A DNA stretch of 64,000 nucleotides from Bryum argenteum (taxonomy: Eukaryota > Streptophyta > Bryopsida > Bryales > Bryaceae). Position 1 is the first letter of the stretch. Every line of letters begins with the position of its first letter. The DNA is taken from positions 12,568,727 through 12,632,726 of the forward strand of contig CM073327.1 in assembly GCA_037043015.1 (NCBI GenBank). The letters run 5' to 3'. This document shows positions 35,368-45,100 of this stretch, piece after piece. The notes beneath the pieces were generated by a model that ran no database searches, was not told the origin of the DNA, and saw nothing but the letters and a program-made list of their open reading frames with translations. Both the position numbers and the translations under genes were made by a program.

Positions 35368-35623
35368 TTGAATTTAACATACCTCCATTTGAATACTCAA
35401 GCGTTTCTTTAGGTTTTATAGGTGGCATGAGAGTAAAAAAATTACATGGAAGTGTTTCCAACTTACCTAGGAACAAGGATGTAAAGAGCTACAAGTCAAA
35501 TTTGTTTTTACAGAAAATGCTTTATTTGGCCCTCAAAAAACTACTTACCCTTTCAACAATAAGATAGAAAAAAAGTTTTCTTCAACTTTGAGAATTACGA
35601 TCTGACAATTGGTAAGAAATCTA

Positions 35624-35630
<7 letters not shown>

Positions 35631-35717
<87 letters not shown>
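35631..35717. repeat. (AT)n microsatellite, about 86 bp
   Basis: Uninterrupted AT dinucleotide run. It is absent or much shorter at the equivalent place in block A (about 21975). Confidence 0.95.
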
Positions 35718-35720
<3 letters not shown>

Positions 35721-35939
35721 AGTTAAGTACTATTAAATCTTATACATATGCACATACACATACAAGTCAAGTACTAGATCTTACCGTTTCATTCCCAAAC
35801 CTTTAGAATTTTTTTGAAAGCTTTCACCTTGAATCAAAAATGGGTAGTTTTTGCCAGCTCTCAAACTTTTTAATAGTTTAAGGCCTAGTCGACTTTATGA
35901 GTAAATAATTCTACACTACTATTGCTATGTTCTCTGAGT

Positions 35940-36105
35940 GTATCATCAAGGCAATATGAGACTTAGTCAGTTTTTGGGGTTAATAGTCCTACACCACTAT
36001 TTTTATGTCCTGGGAGCATGTCATCAAGGATTGGTCGAACAGACACTATACGCACACTAGTCTATGGGGTCTGGTGTTTTTCTTCTTCTTATCAGATCTT
36101 ACTAA
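35940..36105 (+). repeat. Direct repeat flanking the Harbinger element (left copy)
   Basis: GGGGTTAATAGT...CTATACGCACAC...TCTGGTGTTTTTCTTC to ATCAGATCTTACTAA. The same stretch returns on the far side at 38045-38187. The element therefore sits between two copies of a ~150-bp repeat. Confidence 0.75.
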
Positions 36106-38041
36106 GGGCTGCTTTACACTATGGCCGAAGGTCGAGAGGCCGTCGATTTCAACCAATGAAATTGCAGAAAACCATAGTTTCGGCCTCTCGAGCCTTCACA
36201 CTAGAAACCAAAGTCCAGCGGCCGTCACTCTCCAAATGGCCTACGTGGCAACGCTTTTTGACTAAGGCGACGTCCTCTCGGCGTTTGTTTGGGTCTTGCA
36301 TATTGCAAGATCCAAACTATGGTCGAGAGGCCGTCACATTTTATTTATAAAATATTCAAAAACTTACAAGATCTTGGCCGTTGGATCAAAAGGATGCCTT
36401 GGACAAGGAACAAAGTGGTATGGGTTCACTACTAAATAATTGTGACCGAATCAACATAAAATCAACTGATTTTTGTTGTTCGGGGCACTGCATTGACCGT
36501 ATTCACTGAATTTTGAGCTTTTTGTAAAAATCAACAGTTTGCTAAATATATTTTGTTGATTTGAGTACTAGTGTATTGACCGAATCAACAAAATTTCATC
36601 AATATATGGAATCTTCTTGGAATCTCTTGGAATCTTTTGGAATCTCTTGGAATCTTTTGAATCTATTGGAATCTTTCAGGAATCTTTTTGGAATTTTTGG
36701 TATCTTTTAAGAATCTTTTTGGAATCTTATGAATTAATTTTAGAATCTTTTTTGAATCTTTGGGAATCTTTTGAATCTTTTTCTGACATTGATTAAAATG
36801 CAAAATGAAAAACGAAGATGCTTTGGGGCATCATCACTTCTTCAAAAGAAAAAATTCAAAAATTTTTGAAATTCTTTCTACATGTAGAAAAATACCTGCA
36901 TGAAATATTTTTTAAAAAATTGAAAAAAATATGTTTTTACATCATGAAAAATATTCAAAGTCTATTGGGCAGTAAAAAGACGCCCCAACCCCCCCCGCAA
37001 AAAAAAAAAAAAAAAAAAAAATAAATTAAAAAAATTTGAAATTTTTTCTTCATGTAGAAAAATACCTGCATGAAATAGTGCAAAAAAGAATTTTGAAAAA
37101 AAAAAAGTTTTTACAAGGCGAATTAATAGCCAATGGTTACGTTTTGCTGTAAGAACAAAAATAAACGACACGTGTGCATGCGTGGATGCAAGTGGTGTGG
37201 TGGCGAAGGACGTGGGGTGGGAGTTAGGAGGTCTCGGGTTCGGCTTTGGTTGGTTGTACATGGTGCGATGGTTTTGGTTTGAGGTGGGTCCCGCTGGTGC
37301 AAAGGTTGGAATTGTGATGGGCCCCACTGCTTGGCGTGGAGAATTGGTTTTTCTTTTTGTGGCAAAATTTGCTTCCCGGTTTCTTTGGGCAAAAGTTTTA
37401 ATTTTAATTTTAATTTTTTTTTAAAAATAAATTATTCTTGACCGATTCAACAGATAATATCAACACTTTTGTGTTGATCAATGTCCAGATCAACGCGTCC
37501 GAATCACTTGAAAATTTCAACATTTTCATGTTGATTTGGACGCTGAATTTTCTAGTAGTGGTTTAGACTTTGGGCTTGGCCTTGGCCTTTGGAGGCTTCA
37601 CACTACGGCCATCCAAGTTGAGGGGTAAGCGTCCGTAGGAGCTACCAAGGAGGATGGAGGAGGGATAATGAGCCCCCAAATTTTTTGATGTATAAACATT
37701 AAATGCCAAGGAGTAGGCTTCCAAGGGTAATTTGAGGTCACAGACCTCAAATTTGAATTCAAAATTTTCAAAAACGGCCTTGGGAGGTCCCCACGGATTC
37801 TGGGGTGCCTCTTTGGTAGCTGCCACGAACCATTGCCCGAAGTTGAGAGGCCATGGGAGTTCATGGCCAAAGCTTTAGACTTTGGGCTTGACCTTTGGAG
37901 GCTTCACACTATGCTCGGCCAAAGACTCCAATTACAATATTTTATTGGCTATTTTCAGTAAATTTCTTTGGACTCTCAACAAAGTTTGGACTCTCAATCC
38001 AACGACCTCTCGACTTAGACGGCCATAGTGTGAAGCGGCCC
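36106..38041. mobile_element. PIF/Harbinger-type element, copy 2, with nested insertion
   Basis: Starts GGGCTGCTTTACACTATGG and ends CCATAGTGTGAAGCGGCCC, matching the MITE at 15348-15834 over both ends. The flanks TAA (36103-36105) and TTA (38042-38044) differ by one base. It is longer because of the CACTA insertion (36427-37560) and about 320 bp of extra, partly duplicated interior at 37575-37895. No transposase frame. Confidence 0.8.
36427..37560. mobile_element. Non-autonomous CACTA (En/Spm) element
   Basis: Begins CACTACTAAATAATTG and ends CAATTT..CTAGTAGTG-type sequence (last bases AATTTTCTAGTAGTG), so both ends give CACTACTA inwards. It is flanked by the 3-bp duplication GTT (36424-36426 and 37561-37563). 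The Harbinger MITE at 15348-15834 holds the empty site (ATGGGTTTGGACTTTGG). Subterminal zones carry many ATCAACA/TGTTGAT motifs in both orientations, and 36606-36780 is an array of GGAATCTTTT-like units, as expected for CACTA subterminal repeats. No transposase, so it would need an autonomous partner. Confidence 0.85.
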
Positions 38042-38044
38042 TTA

Positions 38045-38187
38045 GATGACTTTAGGGGTTAATAGTACTACCCCACTATTGTTATGTCCTGTGAACATAT
38101 CATCAAGGATAGGTGGAACGAACACTATACGCACACAAGTCCACAAGGGTCTGGTGTTTTTCTTCTTCTTATCAGATCTTACTAAGT
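38045..38187 (+). repeat. Direct repeat flanking the Harbinger element (right copy)
   Basis: Right-hand partner of 35940-36105; it ends in the same ATCAGATCTTACTAAG. Confidence 0.75.
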
Positions 38188-38299
38188 CCGGATTTCTAAA
38201 GCCAAATTCATAACATTTCAAAATTAGCTTCCCAACTTTCCTCATTTCAGGATAATGGAATAGCCTTGAGAGTCAACAATTCAGCTTCAAATCCACATG

Positions 38300-39935
38300 G
38301 CGCGCTTCCTTATTGACTTCTGTGGCTTTCACCACCACCTTCCTCGAAGCTTCACCGTCCTCAAATAATGGCAGCCGGGAATTATAATGGTCGGTCCTCC
38401 CGCGGTGGCGCGGTCGCCTTCTTCTCCATCGTCCTCGTTGCAGACAAATCAAGGGTACGTGCTCCTTGTATCACAAAATTTGACTTTATCCTCTAAATTT
38501 TGTTCCATATTCGCCTCAGTTAGTCGGTTTTTTACACCATTTTCGCACTAAACCCTAGGGCTGTTGCAATTGCCCTAGTTGATCTCGTTGCTTGACCCGC
38601 AATTCGCGCAGTTGAAGACTTCTTGGTGGATCTCGAGATAGCAAGAGAAATTCATTGACGGGAGAAAGAGGATTCGGAAGATACAACAATCGGTAACAGT
38701 TTGTTTGGAGTTCTAGGTGCGCCTCTCTTAACCCTAGTGATCATGTGGATTTGAGGATTTCTTGGTGGATCTTGAGAGTATCAAGAGGATTGCTTGAATC
38801 GGTAGGCGTTTCTTTCGCTTAGGTTTTGTATCGTCGGTTTTGCTGCGAACTGGGAAGCTTAGCTTGCTTGAATCGTTAGGAGTTTGATTGATTTAAGCGG
38901 TTTGGCCTGTAATCGAAGGTTAGTTTGGACGAATTTGAATCCGATGTTTCTTGGCGCCGGAGCTTTTGAAAGTGCATACTAGTTGCAATTCACGAGGAAT
39001 AGGATTGCTTGAATCGGTAGGACTTTTTTTGTTCTAGGTTTTACACGGGTTGGCTTTCTGCTGAATATTGTCGGTTTTGCATCGAACCAGAAATCTTGAA
39101 TCTGTAGGAGTTTTCTGTCTTAGGGTATTTGTGATGTGGCTTGTCGGTTCTACATCGAACACTAGTTCTGATGATTTTGGACTTTTGGCGCCGGAGCTTT
39201 AGAAAGTGCATACTAGTTACAAGTGACGAGGAATAGGATTTCTTGATTCAACAGGCTTTCTTAGGTTTTCTATGCTTTGGCTCTTCGCTAATGATGATCG
39301 GTTTTGCATCGAACCGGGAAGCTTAGTTCCTACGCTTGATTCCTTAGGAGTTTTTTGTGCGGCTATGCATCGAACACTAGTTTTGACAAATTCAGTCGTA
39401 GGCGCAGGAGGAAGTGAAGAGATTGGGATTTCCTGAATCGGTAGGCAGATGTTTCCTACGTTGTACATGATTTGGCATTTTGTCAAGGCTTGTCGGTTTT
39501 GCATCGAACCAGAAAGCTCTAATCGAGAGGATTTTTCTGTCCTAGGTTACATGTGATGCGGGTTGTCGGTTGTGCATCGTTCACTAGTTTCGATGAATTT
39601 GAAATTATTGTTTCTCGGCGCCGGAGCTTCTGAGCGTGCATATTGGTTGCAAGTGACGAGGGAAAGGACTGCTTGATTCATTTGGTTTTTGGTTGTCGTA
39701 AGTCTTGTTTGGTTTGGCTTCTTACCAAGGATTATTGATTCTGCTCCGAACCGGGAAAGCCCAGCAGGCTTGAGTCGGTAGAATTCTTGTAGAGGTGGTT
39801 CGGTTCTGCAGTAAGCCCTACCTCTGATGAATTTAGGTTTCTTGGCGCAGGAGCTCTTCTCCTTCGAGACAGGCTTAAGCGGAGAGAGTAGTGTTTCGAC
39901 ATCTCTATCTTGTGGACAGGAGAAATCGTATCAAG
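38300..39935 (+). promoter_or_regulatory. Leader with probable 5' UTR intron and ~230-bp degenerate repeats
   Basis: A possible first non-coding exon ends at AAATCAAG^GGTACGTG (about 38453) and a possible acceptor is TTGGCGCAG^GAG (about 39850), giving a leader intron of about 1.4 kb. Inside, GTTTTGCATCGAACC-like motifs recur at about 38834, 39069, 39298, 39492 and 39745, and GGCGCCGGAGCTT-like motifs at about 38955, 39189, 39617 and 39847. The region is thus about five degenerate tandem units. An in-frame TAA upstream of the coding ATG shows the leader does not extend the protein. The short frame from ATG 38367 is not joined to it. The splice model is inferred. Confidence 0.5.
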
Positions 39936-41006
39936 ATGGACACCGAGCTAGATGAAATGCAGAACTTAGGGGTGATAGGGATCTGCAAGGAGGCATTCGG
40001 GATCACAAAACTCTACCTCCGTCTCTTCCTCTCCTTAGCAATAAGCTTAGTACTCCCCTTGGGAGCCATAATTTTCTGCCATGGCTTTATAGTCGATCCA
40101 CTCGTGAACAAGATAAACCACAATGAGGACGAGCTTCAAGTAGAACAAATAGGCTCATCAGCAGCAGCCAACACGCAATCAAGACTGGACGCAGAGTTTC
40201 TCGGACTTGGGCTCCTCACATTAATCTACTTCGTCTTCGTGCTCGCCTTTTCTCTTCTCTCCACGGCGTCCATCGTCTACACCGTGGCCAGCATCTACAC
40301 AAGCAAGGGGTTGTCGTACTCGAAAGTACTCACGGTGGTGCCAAGGGTATGGAAGCGCTTGATCATGACCTTCCTCTGGGCCCACGTACTCATCTTCCTC
40401 TACAACGTGGCCTTCTTTTTCATCATCGCCGTGCTGGTTTTGATCCAAATGAGCACAGGCATCCCCATCACTGTGCTCATTTTCCCATTGCTTGTGCTGT
40501 TCTACTGCTTGTTGGTGTACATCTACCTCGTCTATCATCTTGCGAGCGTGGTGACAGTGTTGGAGGACAGCTACGCAATCGAGGCAATGACGAAGAGTGC
40601 AGATCTGATCAAGGGCAAGCGATGGGTGGGGTGCATCATCATCCTCATCTACACAGTGGCCACAAGCATTGTGTTGACTCTCTACAACGTGTTTGTGAGG
40701 GCGCCTCACCATATCGACAGCGGCGTGGGGAGGGTGTTCTTGGGCTTGGTGCTTCTGTTGCTGTGGACGGTGGTGACTACGTACGGAATCGTGGTGCAAA
40801 CTGTTGTGTACTTCGTTTGCAAGTCGGTGCACCGGGAGAATATCGATCGTCACTTGTTGTCGGAGCGTCTGGATAACTACTTGGGCGAGTACATGCCTCT
40901 CAAGGGCCCCAGTGTGGTGTCTTTGGAAGCGCTCGAAGAAGCTGAGCTTGAAGAGGTCTCTCCTCTGCCCATCAGAGGTGGGCCTTATGGGATGAATAAG
41001 GTGTGA
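39936..41006 (+). CDS. Six-pass plant membrane protein, intronless
   Basis: ATG 39936 is the first in-frame methionine after an upstream stop. The product is 356 residues. Six hydrophobic segments are visible: YLRLFLSLAISLVLPLGAII (~27-47), LGLLTLIYFVFVLAFSLLST (~90-110), FLWAHVLIFLYNVAFFFIIA (~148-168), TVLIFPLLVLFYCLLVYIYL (~178-200), GCIIILIYTVATSIVLTLYN (~230-250) and FLGLVLLLLWTVVTTYGIVV (~270-292). A charged tail with LSERLDNYLGEYMPLKGPSV follows. The layout resembles the plant family annotated, without much support, as 'polyadenylate-binding protein 1-B-binding protein' (At1g31130/At4g19950 type), whose function is unknown. Codons are C/G-ending and the region is GC-richer than its surroundings, unlike the other genes here. 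It is probably expressed and intact. Confidence 0.75.
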   Translation: MDTELDEMQNLGVIGICKEAFGITKLYLRLFLSLAISLVLPLGAIIFCHGFIVDPLVNKINHNEDELQVEQIGSSAAANTQSRLDAEFLGLGLLTLIYFVFVLAFSLLSTASIVYTVASIYTSKGLSYSKVLTVVPRVWKRLIMTFLWAHVLIFLYNVAFFFIIAVLVLIQMSTGIPITVLIFPLLVLFYCLLVYIYLVYHLASVVTVLEDSYAIEAMTKSADLIKGKRWVGCIIILIYTVATSIVLTLYNVFVRAPHHIDSGVGRVFLGLVLLLLWTVVTTYGIVVQTVVYFVCKSVHRENIDRHLLSERLDNYLGEYMPLKGPSVVSLEALEEAELEEVSPLPIRGGPYGMNKV

Positions 41007-42198
41007 GTAACTATAGATAGTTTCAGTAGTTTTGTTTTGTGTGTCTCTATTTGTTAGTGCAAGAAACTGCTGTATAGAATGAGATAGTTTGATTCAATGT
41101 GCAATTTTTCAAATAAAATTGCCACTGGTAGGTGTGCTGTTCATGAGCTCTCCTGTGTAAGTTTTGCTCTTTTAGCCTTTCGGTGGTTGACTGGAAGAGA
41201 TTGTTAGGTGTTTATATTCAAGGTTGTTTGTGTGTCACAAAGTCTTTGCTCGTCGTTTATGTGAATAACACGTCGGTATTCACCTGTCAGATTCAAGAGT
41301 GTCCTGTTCTTGAGTTCTTGCCCTTGATGTAGGAATTTCGAAGAACCTCTTTACGTTTGTACAGGTCTTAACAGAGTAAACAAGGCCGATGACCTGTCCT
41401 GTTTGTCATGTTCGTACATTCTGATTGATATCTAGAGTGGATATAAAGGAATACATTGTCCGTGTTTGTTATGTTTGCACATCTGATTGATATCTAGAGT
41501 GGGAATAATAGATTGTGCAAGTATGAATCAACGAGCTTTTACGAAAGTGTTCAACTTCTGTGTCCCTATCGGTTGAACCTAAACAGCATTGAATCAAACC
41601 CTGTATTCATGTCGTTCACACATGAGGGCTTGTTAGTGTACCCATGGTGGACCAACTACCAGCAGACATAATTATTTGTGTTCTGATGACCCAAGTCTTT
41701 CGCCGAGGTATGAACGGGGTGAAGCTAGGTCTAACTTGGTTTCTTTATTACAAGTAAAATTTTGATTCATTACTATCATACACTTTTATGAATCAAAGGA
41801 TGAAGTAGTAGCTTACGACACTAAATAGTTGTGGTGGTTTCAAGGGATAGGTTGTACAAACATATGTTTGAATTCGGTTAGGCTCCCAGTTGAAATTCTT
41901 TGCAATCATAGAGTTTTCCCATACCTTCCAACAAGGCCAATCACGCTTGAGAATTTGCGTACTTCCACTCAAGCCAAGGAATAAACTCAAGAAGCAGTCT
42001 CAACAACCAATTTGAACGCATACTACTGTAGAACGACACAAAATTCAAACTAATGCATGACAGCAGTAACAGTGCCCAATCAACACATTCCCACGTACTG
42101 TTCAAAAAGCTCTCGTAGCACATATGTACAGGAGCGTTGGAAAATAGGAATGTGAAGATATGTTACATGATACTACCCATCAGAGACGAGGATGAAGG
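41007..42198. other. 3' region and intergenic spacer
   Basis: Contains the 3' ends of two converging genes (membrane protein and MED23-A). GATTGATATCTAGAGTGG occurs twice (about 41423 and 41482). No further gene. Confidence 0.55.
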
Positions 42199-45100
42199 TC
42201 ATTGTTGTGTAAGCTTGGGATGAGTAGCAGCGTAGATGGACGACGCGGGATCAGGACTGAGATGTCGGAACAGGGCCTGGACATCTGGCCGCAACTCCAC
42301 AACAGATTTGGCGCATAACTCCAGCGTCGCAGGTCTAGGTGATCCTTGCGAATCCCCTGCCTCTTGCGCTTCCATCATCACCGCGTGATGCCTGCACGTG
42401 CCACGATTACATTAAGCAATTGTTTAAAAACAGAAGACACGATGGCGTTTGATTCACACAAACCACAAAGAAAAGGTTTCAGGATTTTTTGACGAAGGGA
42501 CAAAAGATTCTTGACTTACAAAAGATCGACAAGGTCGATAATGTCAGTAGCGACTGTTGATGAAGACGCATCGACAAGGTCGATTATGTCAGTAGCGACT
42601 GTTGATGAAGACGCTTGAGAATTGCGAGGGAATACATCTGCCAATATGGTGAAGAGTAGAGCAAGGGTCTGCAAATCATTCATGAAAACTAGCACATCAA
42701 TTTCCAGACAACCTGCGAGCCCCATAAACTTCTCTGAGTACTAGTCCGTTAACAATTCTTGGAATAAACTGATACCTTTGCAAATAATGGACGTGAGATG
42801 AGCAGTCGAGGTAACAACGGCCCCATTATCCTGTAAGCCAATCGTAGATGCACCACGGACACAAATGGTCTCTGTTGTGTGATGACGGAGTGCATGCTCT
42901 CCAGCCATTCGAATGGCAGATTGGATTGTAATGTATGCAGCAGTGTCACACTGTTCGCTGCAACGATGACCACAAGATATATCTTCAATCATACAGAAGC
43001 AATAGGAGTGATCAACACCATCTTTCGAGAAAGAGAAGCAAAAAGCTCGAGGGAGGCATTTCACATTTTACATTGCAAAGCAACATGCACATTCCTTGGC
43101 ATTTCGATTCACGTACATGAACCAAAACTCTTACCGAGAACGGTGGCCGTGTCATCCCGAGCCCCCCAACTTGGGTCCCACGTTGAGTAACCGAAGATGG
43201 CATCCAGATCTCTCGACTGCTTGTTGGGATCTGTTAACCACCAACAGTCTTTCTTTATAATACAAGCTATCTCTGTATATATAGGACCGTGGAACGCGAT
43301 TGGCAGCTGCGCCAGAAGAAGCCCACAAGCTTGGATCATCAAAGGCGAGTGCACTGCCTGAGCCGACGACCCTGAACAGCTCTGTCCGGACAACCCATCT
43401 CCGCTCCCTGCCGAAGGAGACAGCGGAGTTTTCGGAGCTCCACCCTGGAACGAGGTCGGAAGCTTGACTGCAATGTGAATTAGCATGGCCACTATTTGGT
43501 TCAGAAGAGGGGGAGGTAACGAGAGTAGTTCCACCACTGCAGTCTCTAGCAACAACTGGTTGTAGGAACCCGGATCCTGATGAAGGTAGAACGCCTTGTT
43601 TACTTCTGCGGTGTTGGTGGTCGTGTTAGCCGCTGCTTGGTTCCTATTCATAAACCGGGACGATTGAAGCCCATCGGCGCCCATCGCTTGTGTCCCTGGC
43701 TTGCCATGCAGAGGTGGAATGACATTGTTCACCAGTCCCACAAGCAGGTTCTGGAAGTAGTCGTACGAGGGACTATTCCCTGAATTCACTGATCTAATAT
43801 GCTGAAGGAATGCCTCGGAAAATGGTATCTGCAGTACACCCAAACATTAGATGATATGAAGTTCTAAGAATAAAAGTTGTATGTTTTTGACGAGAGACAT
43901 AGCGCAGTGAAACTTGAGCGTGAAGATAGTTCATACCTTAGGTAGATCCAAGCTGCTGAGAAGGCGAAGGACTAGTTTGGGAGGAAGATGTCCATAAAAG
44001 TAAGCGAGTGTGTCTCGGACAAAGGAGAAACGAGTTGGGTGATGGAGGATGAGTGGAGCGTAGACGTGAAGCAAACGCTCAGCAGTTTCCGTGGCATCGT
44101 TCTCAATTAAGCGGTACACTATCAGAGGTATCACTGGCAGTGCTCGAAGACACATGTCGTCAAAGAACAAGGGGTACCTGCAGCCATTCCACCCCAATTC
44201 ATCGGAGCATGCTAACACTCTCGATTTACCGAAACCAAGCCTACTACCGTTTACGGGACACAAAGGACGTTTGTTACTGAAAAGCAGAGCTGGTGTGAAC
44301 AAATCTCACCTGTCTTTACCAGTGAGGTGGGAACCAAGGGCCTGTGGGTAATCTGGGCGTTGCAGTGGTCCTGACTGCATCCAGTTCTCGGTCTGACCTC
44401 GCTTATTACTGTAAGTCTGAACCCGCTGCTGAAACTCCGGCCGATCCAAAAGCAAATTCACCTGATAGATAAATGGGTAAGCCTTCTTAGTCATCTGGTG
44501 CCAGAATACCACACTCGGCAACATAACAGTACAAATGAGGAAATACAAAATCATACCACCACACGCAAGGCATGAGCGTCGTCGTCCCTATCTGTAAGAG
44601 CGAGCAACACGATATCAAATGGCAGAAGCTCTTGAATCCACATAAAGTATGCAAGGCCACGACTGGTCGCCAAGAGCAAGTTCTGAATACAAGAAACATC
44701 ATATCTTATCAATTTCATCTCCTTTTTTGCGAAATTGAAATTGAGAAACTCGAATCTCACAAAAACTAATTTCACATGTTTCTAGCTTTCGGTACAAGAT
44801 GATTGAAACCCCATATTCGTTAAATTGGCCCAATCCCCTTCATATTTGGCCGCACAGTATTTAGATGAATGGACTAAAATGAAGCATAGTGAGGGTCCTT
44901 AATACAATAGTTATGGAAAATAGAAATACTTTTGGTTGCTATACTTAATTTTAATCTAAATATCTACATGGCATTTTCTTCATTTATGCTAAACACATTA
45001 TTTCAAGTGGTCAACATAATAGGGATTGGCCAATTTAACGAATATGGTGTTTTGATTAGAATCACAACGGTAGACTAACTTTTCAAACTCAGATCGATAG

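Noticed and set aside
37123-37424. Overlapping open frames on both strands inside the CACTA element
   Set aside because: They come from a GC-richer patch with no transposase motif, and opposite-strand frames overlap fully.
38367-38454. ATG in the leader as the true start of the membrane protein
   Set aside because: An in-frame stop lies between the probable acceptor and the coding ATG at 39936 in the coding frame, so this ATG cannot extend the protein.
40221-40853. 210-codon open frame antisense to the membrane-protein gene
   Set aside because: It mirrors the GC-rich, C-ending codons of the sense gene, giving a His/Asp-rich product without a domain. It is a shadow frame.
40349-40876. 175-codon open frame in another frame of the same gene
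   Set aside because: Same cause: alternative frame of a codon-biased gene, with no protein-like pattern.
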